Source: Melampsora larici-populina 98AG31
Lineage: Eukaryota > Basidiomycota > Pucciniomycetes > Pucciniales > Melampsoraceae
Reading direction: 5' to 3'
DNA: 64,000 bases
Assembly (NCBI RefSeq): GCF_000204055.1
Contig: NW_006768795.1
Span: forward strand, 687,242 to 751,241
Shown: piece by piece, positions 24,920 through 36,429 of the stretch
Layout of the letters: each line of letters starts with the position of its first letter
How positions within the stretch are numbered: the first letter of the stretch is position 1
Position numbers and translations under genes: made by a program
Notes under the pieces: generated by a model
Databases searched by the model: none
What the model was told of the DNA's origin: nothing
The model's input: only the letters and a program-made list of their open reading frames with translations

Positions 24920-26030
24920 TTAATGATCATCTTCATCTTCACCAGGGCATTCTTGATTTAATTCTTCCAGAGAATCGTATTGACAACCACACCATATACA
25001 ATAACTAATTATCCAGTATTGGTGAAAGTAAAAAAAAGGCAAAACATTACCCATCATGTGACCATTTTGTGATCAAGTTGAAAAAGATTGATGAAAGCAC
25101 GTACAAATACTCTTGGCGTAGGTATCGTAATGTGTGTATTAAACGACTGGCAGAATCCAATGCAAGCCAGGAAGCCTTCTCTTCTCGATCAGATATATCT
25201 TCTTCTTCTTCTTCAGTTGAAACCACAGTTGTTTCAAACACATTAGGATCTTTCAATCCCTTCAACCTTTTCTCATCCGTATCCAATCCATTGACTTCAT
25301 CTCGAATTTCATCAGAATAAGGATCAAGCCATAAAACGTTTTCTTCAATCCCATTACGTAAATCTAATTCTTGACAAGTTCTACGAGCTTTAGATAGATT
25401 CGATTCGATTTTACGTATATCAAATTTAGATTTCGATTTTTCAAAAAACTCTTTTTGTGCTTTGATTTCATCTTCATTTAAATCTTGGTGAGGTTTCGAA
25501 AATTGATAACGTGCTTTCGTAGGTTTTTCGGTTCCTATTCCTCCACGACCATTACGTAGTTTGATTTCGATTGGCGTGATTAATGGTTTGTGTGAAGAAC
25601 TAGCTTGGTTGGGGAAGGCTTCATGTGATTGGATTTGAGAGTTTGTGGTTTTTTTCGAAAGATTTGATTCGATTGGCTCGGTTGTAGGTTGTTTACCAAG
25701 AGCTTTACCAGGTTGGAATCCCATTTTTAACATCATTTGAACTGCTTTGGAATGAGTAGTAGTTGGAATCGATGGATCTTTTGAATCAGATTCTTTGATG
25801 GATTTGAATTGATTAGCAATCAAGTCATTTCTTAATCCTTCTTCTCTTGCTTCGATTTCTTGTTCAGCTCTTGATTTCTTATATGATTTGTTTAATGATT
25901 CGATTTGTTTTCTTTTACGTTTATCTGAATATGTTAAAGTTGAAGTTGATGAAGTATTATTGATTGGAATTAAAAACTTATCTGACATGAAATCTTCTTC
26001 TTCCTCTTCTTCTTCTTTTTCTTGTTCCAT
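24920..26030 (-). CDS. GPATCH11: G-patch domain-containing protein 11 homologue
   Basis: Two exons, 26030-25105 and 25004-24920, joined at the donor GTACGT, give 336 residues. The N-terminus is acidic then basic (Lys/Arg-rich, probable nuclear targeting), followed by a G-patch: MLKMGFQPGKALGKQ ... IEIKLRNGRGGIG. The C-terminal DUF4187 motif spans the splice: LRQEYFYCIWCGCQYDS ... CPGEDEDDH, with the paired cysteines and terminal acidic tail typical of GPATCH11/CCDC75. G-patch proteins activate DEAH RNA helicases or take part in RNA processing; which helicase this one serves cannot be read from the sequence. Exon 1 is unusually long for this region. Confidence 0.92.
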
Positions 26031-26872
26031 TTTTAGTTTTTCTTTCGAAATCGTTTATTGTACTAATCTTGACTTGGGTCGACATCAAATCTCTTGGAAT
26101 TCATCGAGCTTAAACAGTGCTGAGGAAGTGTACCGTGATCGGGTAATGTACAAGCCCGCCCCGACCATGTATTTAATGTCGGCTGCACATGCAGATTTTC
26201 TCCAACCTCTTTGCCTCCAGCTCTCTATGATCAACATCTCAACGCTTGATCGCCGTAACAAAAGTTTCTCTCGACGTGATCAAGAGTCCAATGATTCAGT
26301 CGGATGCCTCAGAATACAGACTGAGAAGACATGGGCAGTGCCAATGCGCAAAGTGCCGTCTGAGGCGGCGGCGCACTTGGACTCGGAATTGGCTCCACAG
26401 AGCTTCCGGCCAAGCTTGACTGCTTCCGGCTCTCGGGGGAGTTTCATGTTAGAGTTATGCATTGAAAGCTTGTGAGCTGTTTTGACGCATTCGGCGATTC
26501 ACAGCCACCGTACTCATAAGTGATCAAAGTGAGCTGCTTGGAAAGATTTCCTAGGCGTACTGAGGTACTGAAGGCAAACGATTCAATCAGCGCATGCGAG
26601 CGAAAAAAAGGGATCAGCTTTTTGATACGTAAGAAATTAATGGATCACGTCGGTAAAGTGATGGGAAAGATGATAAAGATGCAATTCCAAATGGAGTGGA
26701 TATGGAGGAAAACGGGCTGAAACAAGGGCCCAAGAGATCAGATGTGTCATGACCTATCCCTGGAAACAAATGACTCTGTCGTTTGCGTTTTTTTTCACAT
26801 TGCAGTCAATGAATATTTTGTACAAGTAGGCTATCTATCTGCGCGTGATCAGGGTGGATCAGGGTTCTCTTT
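26031..26872. other. Intergenic between the G-patch gene and the foldback element
   Basis: It includes a GC-richer patch, 26290-26475, open on both strands but with no recognisable protein. No supportable gene. Confidence 0.4.
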
Positions 26873-27691
26873 TGGATTTGATAAGCTTAACTAAGCCCCT
26901 CTAGCGCGTTCGCCGCGCCCTCGCAGAGGGGCTTATATCGGACTCGCGTTTCATGGCGGGAGAGCTCCAGAAATTAAGTGCCTTTATGTACTTTTCTGGA
27001 GCTCTCCTCAATTCCTCACCGTAGGATTTCTCAAGGTTCAGGTATGTTCTCCTTCATGAGGAGCTACACAACCTCGTACCACTTTCATCAACAACTGAGA
27101 GCTGTGACGCTTTCAGGAAACGTTGCGCAAATGGTTTCTTACGTCCTCCTGTAACAGCCTAAGCATGCCAGTACAGGCCTGTACTGGCCTTCACCGAGAT
27201 TTGGATGTTTGGTCCTTTGCCGAAACTGCCGCCGAAATGGATAAAAGCTAAAACCCTTAAGATATTCATCAAAACCCTTGGATATCGAGGGACACTTATC
27301 CCGGTGGCGCGAGGTCCTTTATTGTTTTTACGAAGACGAAACCCTTGTGGTGTTTTGTCAAGAAATTGGTAGTTTCCGACGAAGCTGCCATTTCAGCCTC
27401 CTGGTCTGAAATAGCCAGCTACACATTGCAACAAACTGGAAATCCGTTTTGAATACCCTTACTTCCAACAAATCTTGCTGAAAGTGGTACGAGGTTGTGT
27501 AGCTTCTCATGAAGCTACACATATCTGAACCTTGAGAAATCCCACAATGAGTATTTGAGGAGAGCTCCAGAAAAGTACATAAAGGTACTTAATTTCTGGA
27601 GCTCTCCCGCCATGAAACGCGAGTCCCATTTAAGCCCCTCTCTCGACTACTCGCTCGTCCGAGAGGGGCTTAGTTAAGCTTATGGATTTGA
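26873..27691. mobile_element. Foldback element with ~200-bp arms and 9-bp duplication, Mutator-like
   Basis: The element is 26882-27682. The left arm, TAAGCTTAACTAAGCCCCTC onward to about 27090, is mirrored by about 27485-27682, with long near-perfect blocks (GGAGAGCTCCAGAAaTTAAGT; CTCAAGGTTCAG; TACACAACCTCGTACCACTTTC on the inverse). A 9-bp duplication, TGGATTTGA, lies at 26873-26881 and 27683-27691. Nine-bp duplications with long arms are characteristic of Mutator-like elements. Each terminus also forms its own hairpin (AAGCCCCTCT ... AGAGGGGCTT). There is no coding capacity. Confidence 0.9.
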
Positions 27692-27830
27692 CCAGAGACA
27701 ACGTTCTCTGAACTTGGAACAAAATGGATCGAGATGAGAGCACCGCTAGAAGAACTACGAAGTGCATCAAATCTGGATTGGTGAGTCTATGTATATGCTC
27801 CACCCTGCTCCACCTCTAATATATGGTGGA

Positions 27831-27856
27831 GATCTCCGATAGGACTACATAAAATC
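27831..27856 (+). promoter_or_regulatory. Conserved upstream block with TATA-like sequence, secreted-protein gene 1
   Basis: GATCTCCGATAGGACTACAT followed by AAAATC is nearly repeated upstream of the paralogue (36263-36290: GATCTCCGAAAGGACCACAC, then ATATAAAT). It lies about 140-160 bp before the start codon in both genes. Conservation amid diverged flanks, plus the TATA-like core, suggests the core promoter. Confidence 0.6.
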
Positions 27857-27989
27857 ATCCCCCTGCGTAGCGGTTCCAGACTCCATCGCACCTCTCCGTT
27901 CCAACCCATCAATCACCTTTGTTCATCACGACCGAATCAAACCTTTTACAATACGATACCTTTCAGATTACAGCTTCAGACTCACACAA

Positions 27990-28728
27990 ATGGCATCCAA
28001 GCTCTTACAAGTCTTTGTCTTTGCTATCATGATTAGCACGGGTCTGTGTACCATCTCAAGGCAGACTTGCAATGGTGGATATACGACTGGGACTAATTCT
28101 GATCACAGTTGAGTGATTATTCAGAGCGCGCATCGTTCCCTGATTGCTGAATGTGACAGCTTTTGAACTTATCGAGATGTTGATTGCCCGTCTGTTGTGT
28201 GTCATATCTAGTTTGTCAAGTCTTGCGAGGCGGCAACTACAAATGCCCTATGAGCTCATGTAGTCTCGGTGGTGAAAGTAAGGCAGAGAAGGGAACCTCC
28301 GTCACGCTACCAAAGACAGACCTGATGATTTCCTGTTTTTTGATACATAGTGAAGGGCTGTACGGCGGATCCCGGCCAGCATGCCCCTGCTCTTTCTGCT
28401 AGCCAGGTATTAAAATGTCAAGAATTCTACAGCACGACGGCCGATGGCCAGATACGTACGTTCAAGCACACAGCATCTTCGCTTGTCAACCCGCCTATCC
28501 TAGACCTGCTCATAAGTCTTGAGACTGAGAATGGCATCTTCCCTTAATGGTTGTGCAGATTGTCGATCCCAATACCCGTACCACTATATCGTGAAGTGTA
28601 AAACGTGGCAACCTGTCGGTAAGCTAGCGCAAACATTCAGTAAACCTCAGTCCACCCTAATCTCATCTAGCTAATTTAATCTTTGTCTGACCAATCATGT
28701 AGTCTGCAACAACTGCGAACAAGTGTAG
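27990..28728 (+). CDS. Small secreted cysteine-rich protein 1 (candidate effector)
   Basis: Five exons, 27990-28107, 28212-28277, 28351-28455, 28559-28618 and 28703-28728, encode 124 residues. The signal peptide (MASKLLQVFVFAIMISTGLC) is followed by a mature part with ten cysteines (27, 41, 51, 56, 65, 84, 98, 110, 118, 121), enough for five disulfides. It includes CPMSSC and a terminal CNNC. All four introns are phase 1, so every internal exon is symmetric and encodes a cysteine pair or module. The protein should be exported from the fungal cell. A paralogue with the same layout is at 36430-37193. No known domain is recognised; the effector role is inferred from size, signal peptide and cysteine content. 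Confidence 0.88.
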
Positions 28729-29479
28729 CGAGGCTTGACGAGTTCATTGAAATAATTGATTTGCTCATCCCAACAATCTCCAAAAGAAAGATTCCATCAG
28801 TCATTCAATTTGATATCAAACCTGATTCAGCGACCCAAAGTAGCACAATAAAATCTTTAAATCCTGGGTACGGCAACCATATCTCTCTCAATGCCACCTG
28901 AGAATGTCTGCTTATCATTATGATCGTACATGCAATGCCCTGTGTACCTGCTTGCAATACCATTTTCAATAAAGGAATGCATTGTATACTGCCACAATTG
29001 ATGCTTCATTGCTTGTTGTCAGCAGACGGTAAGAGCCATCTTATAATTATGATAACCAACAATGAGTGTTTGTTTGGAGATATCTTCATGTGCCACAGAT
29101 ACAAAATCCATTCCCTACAGTCAAACCCCCGCTAATGCATAATTTGGGGAGACAATTTTTGGTATTTATACAAATATGCATACACCACTTTGTATGCATC
29201 TAGGCCCAAATGTATATTCCAATGCATTATGATGGGTTTTTGTTGAAATTGTATAAAGTTATGCAATAGCATGTTTGTATATTTTTGTGCGGGTACAGAA
29301 GACAACATATTTTTTATAAGTAGAAAGACAATACTACTAGGCCCATTCCTCAGTTAGCTCAGCTGAAGGATTATGAGAATCACAAGATTTTTAAAGCTTC
29401 TCGGGACTTTGTATGTCCCTTGACTGTGTAAGAGAATATCCCGGTCTTCTACTAGTGGCGGAGCCCTGCCCCAATACCC
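28729..29479. other. 3' flank of secreted-protein gene 1
   Basis: About 28770-28870 resembles the 3' flank of the paralogue (37230-37330), with ATTC(A/G)ATTTGAT and AAACCTGATT words in both, so the duplication unit extended past the stop codon. The rest is AT-rich with no gene. Confidence 0.6.
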
Positions 29480-31020
29480 CCCTTTTTCTTGGTCCTCTTG
29501 AACCAAGGGTTTGCAAGCAATGCCCAGGGCACAGGTGACTTGCAGGAAAAGAGTGAAATTTGGCACAGAAGGTCATGATTTTTAGTAGAGGAAATCTTGG
29601 ATTTCCAGCTCAACAAATTCCTGATTACCTATATTTTCAAAAGGTGGTCAGGGAGAATTGCCTGCTTTCTAGGAAGAAATCCCTCTGTTCAGAAATGTTG
29701 AAAAAAACAGGCAGAAGTTTCCCTTACAATGAAAGCATTGTGCTCATAAAATTTAACCATTGAGTACAGTTGAATTGAAATTCAGGTTGACATACAGGCC
29801 ACAGCCAGCTCTCAAAATGTTTCCCTCTCAAGGAAAACTTCTCCCACAATTTTGTTTTGAAATTTGTGAAGTGCAAGATATTTTGGGAAGAAGGATGCAC
29901 ATCTCCCTGACCTATTTTTAAACAAATAGGTAATTGAGAATTTGATGAGCTGGAAATCTATGATTGCCTCTACTAAAACTGATTACCTTCCATGTCAAAT
30001 TTCACTCTTTTGCTACAAGTACCTGTGCCTTGTGCATTGCTTGCTATGTTAAACCTCTGCACAAGGGACTTGGTTAAGTTAAGGTTTATAATCTGCCTTG
30101 AATGGAGACACTCCCATTGAATTGTGGTCTTTGATGTTGTAGGAAAACTCAGTAGTTGGCAATGATGCTTCCCACTTGTCCTGTTGGTAATTCAGTATTT
30201 GTCTATTGCTTTGTTTAAGATTTCTGACGGACCTTCCAACCATGGGTGATAAGCTGTGGATGGGTGTAACTATATACCCAGCCTCTTATCTAAATCCTTG
30301 GTGATTTGAGAAATAAAAATACTTCCTGGCTCTGATGTGATTGTCTTCAGAGCACCATGCAACCACCACACAAATTTCACAATCAAGTCTAATTTGTTCA
30401 CAGTGCATTTCTTACCATCCTCACTACACTAGCTTAAGTTAACCTGAATACTACTCCCTGACCTTCATTGGTTTTGACCAATCCACAATTTACTCCAACA
30501 TAATGTGGTGACATATCTTTGAAGAAATTGGATTTTCTTTAGTGAGCATATCTTCACATAGCTGTTTGTCCTCAGGTGTAGAAGGTCAAATCATTAAAAT
30601 AATGTCTTCATTGTTTAGCAGAAGTTCTGGCGAGTCAATAGTGTCTTCATAATTGAGACAAGCTTTGAGTGTTTATTTCAGTTTCAGATAAACCCAGGAC
30701 ATCAACCTCAAACCAGTGTTTGGATTTTTTTCCTCTTCATCTTAAAAAAAGTACTTTGGAGTGGATATTTCTAGGGCCCAGCCCAATGTTTCCAGGTTTT
30801 ATAACTAGCCAAAAGTGACCTTGCTGTGCTGGTTTGGCTCCATATTGAGCTGTTGTGACAGGGCATCAGGTGCAGTTGTGTGTTGCCCAGGGCAGAATTT
30901 TATTCAGAAATCAAAACACACAAAAGTCTCAGCCCATCAAGCTTGGCATCAAGTCAACAGTTTTTTGGTCATGAAAGTCTGTTACTTACATCACACCATA
31001 TCACAGGATTATTGGAGCAT
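29480..31020 (-). mobile_element. Ty3/Gypsy retrotransposon relic: RNase H end and integrase
   Basis: Degenerate minus-strand coding sequence, readable only across stops and frameshifts. Near 30960-30840 it reads WAETFVCFDF, then IKFCPGQHTTAPDALSQQ, which matches the end of gypsy RNase H (RWAE ... PGxxxxxPDALSRR). Near 30360-30200 the integrase core reads HGALKTITSEPGS ... KDLDKRLGI and STAYHPWLEGPSEILNKAID. Frame-shifted from there it reads LPTTEFSYN ... NSMGVSPFKADY, the classic gypsy integrase tail. Stops occur in each segment. No long terminal repeat was delimited. Confidence 0.88.
29507..30053. repeat. Inverted duplication at the 3' end of the Gypsy relic
   Basis: About 29507-29640 on the plus strand (CAAGCAATGCCCAGGGCACA ... 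GTAGAGGAAATCTTGGATTT) matches the inverse of about 29920-30053 (CAAGCAATGCACAAGGCACA ... GTAGAGGCAATCATAGATTT). A fragment of the element downstream of the integrase is thus present twice, head to head. Confidence 0.85.
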
Positions 31021-33225
31021 TGCTGAACCCCATACACAGTCTGCAATTCCGGGTCCATCCGCTTTACCAATCGAGTTTTTTTATTTTGCTTGAATTTCAG
31101 TCCCTGTATGTGACAAATCAGCACAACCTGTACGACATTGCACATTCTTTATTTCATAGCCCCAACACCCTTTGACATCATCAAAGCCAAGAGACCTTCA
31201 CAAATAATATTGATTATAACTAAAAAATTGAAGTACAAATATATTAAAATTCATCACCTTTGAGTTTGATTTCAAAGACCAAAATCAAAGCTTATTATTT
31301 CAGCCCCAACCTCTGACAAATTACAATAGACAAGAGAACACTAGAAATAATAATTACTATAATGACAATAATAAAAGATAAAATATACACCCTTGAGTCT
31401 AGTCTCAAAGACCACAAAAATAGTCCAATAGTTGAAAAGACAATAAAAATTTCTTTGGATAATTCACTGCACTGAAAACAAACAGTGACTATTACCTTTT
31501 TACCGTCATCCAGTTCTCTATGTAATGAAATTCCTTTGAGAAGGAATGTTTCTTGTTCAAAACATTCAAATCCCTCTCATCAATACCCAGCTAAGAAATT
31601 GGAATATTGGAAGGGAGATTCCTGTTGTAAACGTGTGGATCACTAACCCAAAGGGGATAGAATCCAATAGATATAGAAACAGGTGTACATCACAAAACAA
31701 ACCCCCAAGTTACCACTAATTTCAAAGGGACCACAGACCCCATATCCTACAAGGACAAACCTCAGTATGCATATGTAAGGTACAGATACTACTGCCTGGA
31801 ACTGCAAGCTGACCGTCCAACAGAGATTGATATAAAAGGTGCTCCATCTCAGAACCAGAGAGAAAGGACACTTGTTTCCAAGACCACTTTTCTTTTACAG
31901 ACCATTCTCTTACTCAAATCCCACCTACTTATTGTGTAAAACCCAACATAGTTCCAATTTCCATAGAATTATTTATGTGTGAAAAAAGAGTACCTAAAGG
32001 ATAAGAAAGTCTTGAAGTTGTGTCTCAACCCCTGAATATTGTTCTTAAATCTCTATTAGTCCCATTGTAGATTAACTCTTACCTTCCAGCTAGTGATTTT
32101 TCTAGAAACCTTCAAAATCTCTGGCTCTTTGTGAGAACTACTTCTCACTTACTACTGCTGATCTTGGGATAGTATTTATCTTGGTCAAAAGCATTGTTCT
32201 TGCAACTCACAGTTGTCAAAATCTCTGCAGTTTTTGGACTCAGGAATCTCTCTGATATCTGTATCAAGAGGCATCACTTTGGTTTAGGACTGATGAATCC
32301 AACCCTGTGTTACCACATTAGGGCATTTTTAGTAAATTTACTTGATTTCCCTTTTATAGATGCTATCAACTTATCCTCTAACCAAGAAATTGTCATCCAA
32401 AACACATACCAAATCAAGAACTAAATTTTTCTAATGAAGTATCATCTTTGAACTCATCACTCATCAAATTTGACATCCTAACTAAGACTAATAATCTTGG
32501 AAAAATCTTCTGAGTGGTGATCTACAGCATAAATATGTGATCAACACTAGGTTTGATAATAATCTCAAAAAAATTCTTGAGGATTTAAATGGGATTGAAC
32601 TTCCAAATAAATGAAGTTCTACCTACTTTGCAGTGTCATGATTTCTTCTTTGCTTCATTGGTTTTGTTGTGAACTTGATCCATCTTTTTCCACTTCTAAA
32701 TATTTATTTAGTGGGTTTTTGGACCTCTTTATATCTAATTGTAAAATACATTTCTTTTCTTTTTCTATATGAAAATTGCTTTATGTATTGTTTTGAGAAT
32801 TTGTTTTCAAGTGTGTGTATCACTTTTGTTTTTCATTTGAAAAGTCATCACTGAAGTGAGACTTGATCAAAATACACATTTTGGTTATATTTTTATCAGT
32901 TTAATTTCATTGGAATTTATATAACAAGAGTTATAAATGAATATCTTTGAAATTCCCACAAATTTCTTTCACCTATCCATGAATTTATCAAAAGACACTC
33001 AGTGCAAGGAACTGGGGGTGAGGTCTTGTCACAATAATGAGAATGCAAATGAGAATATTGGGAGAGGCGTAAAGCCACATTCATTGTTATTCTTTAGGTA
33101 TCACAAACAAAAGAATAAAAGTGCACAAGAAGTAGGCCACATACAGAAACAACAGAAAACAGACTCAGGGCAACCCTGCATACATAAGGGAGCACAAACA
33201 ACAATATGAACAAAATATTGTGACT
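31021..33225. other. AT-rich region, probably further retroelement debris
   Basis: No ORF above about 90 codons and none recognisable. A TATAAAAGG-type TATA sequence occurs near 31830, with an (A/T)-rich surround, but no matching second copy was seen to make it a long terminal repeat. Confidence 0.4.
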
Positions 33226-34580
33226 CTAAATCAAACCAAGGAGACCACCATCAAGAAGACTGCCCACGGCGACACCAAGATTTGCAACAAGGAGACCGAC
33301 ACCTTGCAAGAGCGCACCAAGGCCTTGGAAAAGAGGTTCAAGGATTACAAGGAGGACATGGAGTAATGTATCAAGGAGACTGAGTGGTTGGAAGCAGGCG
33401 TTGTGACCTCCAGGTACTGGAACTACTTGTGGGCCTACGCTGGGTACGCCGCCAGGGAAACCACCTGGACCTCCGGGGAAACCACCTGGAACACTGGGGA
33501 ATACATCTGGACCTCCGGGGATCACACCTGGACCTCCGGGGAATGCACCTGGAACTCCGGGGAATGCACCTGGAACTCCGTGGATCCAGCTATCAACTGG
33601 GAAGCCAAGGGGTGACCAGAGCTGTGGATTGAAATTACAGGCTGAGAAGAATTGCTGAATTTCAACATGCATGCTGATTGCCACACCAATGATTGATTGC
33701 ACCAAAACCGATAGAACGGCAAAGGAGGCTGATGTTGGAAAAATGGTAATTTAGAATCCGACGTGAGCTCATGTGGTTCAAGGAGGAAAGCAGGACGGGT
33801 ACTTACATTGGAAGGCACCAATATTACCAGTACATTGAGTGGTGATAATTGTGATCATACTTTGGATTTGGATGATCATTGGGGCAAAAGTGGAGATGAA
33901 CTAGAAATAAGATGGGTTAGCCAACAGCTGCACTCCCAAAGCGAAATGAAGGGAAAACTTACCACTTGAGGATTTCCCTGGAAGGAGCATCCGCCTTGTA
34001 AAGTGGAGAACAGAGTTGAAAGACTGGTTACCATGATTTGGAACTGAAGTAAGATGGTTTGCGGGTCTATGCCACCGTTCCAGATGTTGACGGTGTTGGA
34101 TGTGATTACAGTGTAGCTTTGAACAGTTGAAAAGAAGGTGTTCATTGGTGGTAGACCTTGGCCGCCGTGGAAGACAACCGGGGCATTCCAGCATGAAGTT
34201 GGCGGAGGTGGAGGAAGACCACCACAACCACCGAAACACTTCATCTGGAGATCGTCTCTATGGAAGTATAAGTGATAGTCAGTGACATAGCTCTACTGAG
34301 CCAGAAAGATTCAAACTGACTTATGGCCTGCCTGTTCTTCACCGCGAACGCTCAATCGAGCAACTGTGTCGGTTCTCGCCCTAAAGATAGACAAAGTCAG
34401 CATCAACTCATGAAACGGAATCCAAATGCATGACTTACAAATGACGCGAACTGGCAGCAGCGGATGCTAAGAAAGGTTCAAATAGGATAAGACATCAGTT
34501 TAGTCTGAAAGAGAATGTAGACGATAAAAGAGGGGCGCACCAGCAAGCACAAAGCCAAGATAAGCGAAGGAAATATGCAT
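33226..34580 (-). CDS. Secreted protein with four-cysteine region and Pro/Gly tandem tract, 339 aa
   Basis: Six exons, 34580-34541, 34466-34439, 34380-34321, 34257-33963, 33900-33807 and 33728-33226, keep frame throughout. The signal peptide is MHISFAYLGFVLAASAAA. Next come a basic/acidic propeptide-like stretch, the cysteine motif KCFGGCGG followed by a Pro run and TSCW, and a moderately hydrophobic middle with further cysteines. A tract of about 70 residues follows, built on (G)xPGGxPG repeats. The C-terminus is strongly hydrophobic and Leu/Gly-rich (LLDTLLHVLLVILEPLFQGL onward). Export is likely; a cell-wall or surface role is only a guess. I recognise no named family. Confidence 0.85.
33478..33580. 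repeat. Coding minisatellite, Pro/Gly tract
   Basis: About seven to nine units of 15-18 bp (ACCTGGACCTCCGGGGAA and variants on the plus strand) encode PGGPG/PGAFPG on the minus strand within the last exon of the secreted-protein gene. Confidence 0.85.
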
Positions 34581-36262
34581 CTTTGTTGGTTCAGGATTAA
34601 TGAGTGAGGGATGAAGGGATCGGAAAAATTACTACGATCAAAAGAAATAATATTAGGTCTATAGCGTGAGGAGCTATTGAGAAAAGAAAGGTAGGTATTT
34701 ACCAGATGCGATTGGAAACCAAAAGGATAGGCAAAAGGCTAGTGGTGAAGAGCGGATGAGGGATGAAACAGGCTGCTTCTGCTGACCCTTTTATACTCGA
34801 GTTGCTTCTGCTAGATCTCATCATCACGCTTGACACAGAAGTTCTCATCATGAACTGCTGTTGGATTTGATATAAAGCACCAAAAAGAACATCAAGAATT
34901 ATGGCAGCTGCTCGTTTTTGAATCTTTTCAAATGGATTTGAAAAAGAAAGGACACCATAGTCTACAATAACAAATTATCTCATTCGAGTTCAGGAATAGG
35001 TTCACGGAACGTTGACTAGATGGCACTCAGTTTTGGGGCGTGCCTCATAGACAGCTTGGTGTACGCGAAGCAGTGGCGCGAACAGAGGTGGCATTGCGGT
35101 GTGGGAACTAAAAAGACGAGAACCGAGCGAAAAACAAATCAGCTCCCATGGGGAGGACACAGGCCAACACACAAAAACCACCTCCTAACAAACAAAAGAG
35201 ACATAGAACAGAAAAGCAGAGAAGAAAAAATATCGTATGAGGAGAAAACCGAGTAAAGGTCTGAAACTTATAAGAAATAAAAAAACCTTCAGAGTTTAAA
35301 TGGAACATCCAAAAAGTCAAAGATTTGACTGAAATAAAATCCCTTTCCGTGAATTTTTGGATCAAAAAAAGTACACTTGCCTTCACCTCCCAATCGAAAT
35401 GAAGTATTACATCATTTGAACCTATCATATCTTTTCTGAGTCTATCTTCCCTCAACAATGTACTCAAGTATGTCAGAAAATTTACACCGTGCCTGCCACC
35501 TTGGAATTATTGTAATAATTCGACATTTCCTGAATCTTACTGTGTGAGAAGCCATGTTGCATTTGCAACATGGTATCGAAATCATAAGTTGATCTAGTAA
35601 ACTTTTTCTCCCTTTTCCACAAATTTTATCTACCATTTCACATCCGTGTTTTTAATTATTGATTTGCATGATATCTCAGATCAAGCCAGTTGTGATATGC
35701 AAAACGCAAGGCTTTGCTTCTTAAACAGCTTGGGTTTGATTTAAGCCACACTTGGACTGGGAATCAGGTTTGATGGATCTCAGAACTATTGTAGAGCCTT
35801 ACTTTCTGTATTACTCTAACATTGCACACATTCAATGCTGGGCTCGGATTGAATCCTTCAAACTACCATTGACTCTACCCTTCAATGCTCAACATCACTA
35901 ATCCTGATGACTGTTTCAAGAGTCTCTCCCAATGTGATCAAGAGTTCAATTCAGGGTACTCCGACATTCAAAACAAAAAATCTTGAGGTTAATGAACTCG
36001 TGTCGACTTCTGTGCGATGTTGAACCACACTTTCAAAAAAATATTCAACACTTCAAGAATTGCGCCTTGTCCGTTCATTATTGTCTTCCTAAAAACTTGG
36101 CTACGCTTGCGCCGCTGACCCTTGCGCCTACGCGTGGCAAAGCGTAAAGTGAGGGGAAGAAGGGTAAAGACCCTGTTGTAACGAGACTCAGAGTACCGTA
36201 GGGAAGACTCCGAAAAGGGATCGAAAAGGGATTAGTAACTCTCCATTTGCTCTCTAGTAGAA
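34581..36262. other. Intergenic between the Pro/Gly secreted protein and secreted-protein gene 2
   Basis: AT-rich, no supportable gene. It includes the 5' region of the minus-strand gene and a perfect 10-bp stem, CCATGTTGCA tt TGCAACATGG, near 35552-35573. Confidence 0.5.
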
Positions 36263-36290
36263 GATCTCCGAAAGGACCACACATATAAAT
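36263..36290 (+). promoter_or_regulatory. Conserved upstream block with TATA-like sequence, secreted-protein gene 2
   Basis: GATCTCCGAAAGGACCACAC followed by ATATAAAT, the counterpart of 27831-27856. It carries a better TATA box (ATATAAAT) about 140 bp before the start codon. Confidence 0.6.
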
Positions 36291-36429
36291 CCTATTCCTT
36301 ACCCTCGTATTATCTGCCCTGTGACGCCTTCCATTTCCAACTCATCTTTCACCTTTGTTCATAACAATCCAATCAAACTTTTTATCACACGTACAATCTC
36401 CTCCAGATCACAACCTCAGCCTTACCAAA

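Noticed and set aside
25888..26475. 195-codon plus-strand ORF
   Set aside because: It overlaps the antisense of the G-patch gene's first exon, and its Ser run mirrors the Glu run. No domain or splice support.
31820..31960. Possible long terminal repeat with a TATAAAAGG box
   Set aside because: No second copy and no TG...CA boundaries could be found.
33384..33632. Plus-strand ORFs with Trp/Gly/Thr repeats
   Set aside because: They are shadows of the Pro/Gly tract of the minus-strand secreted protein, which has a full splice structure.
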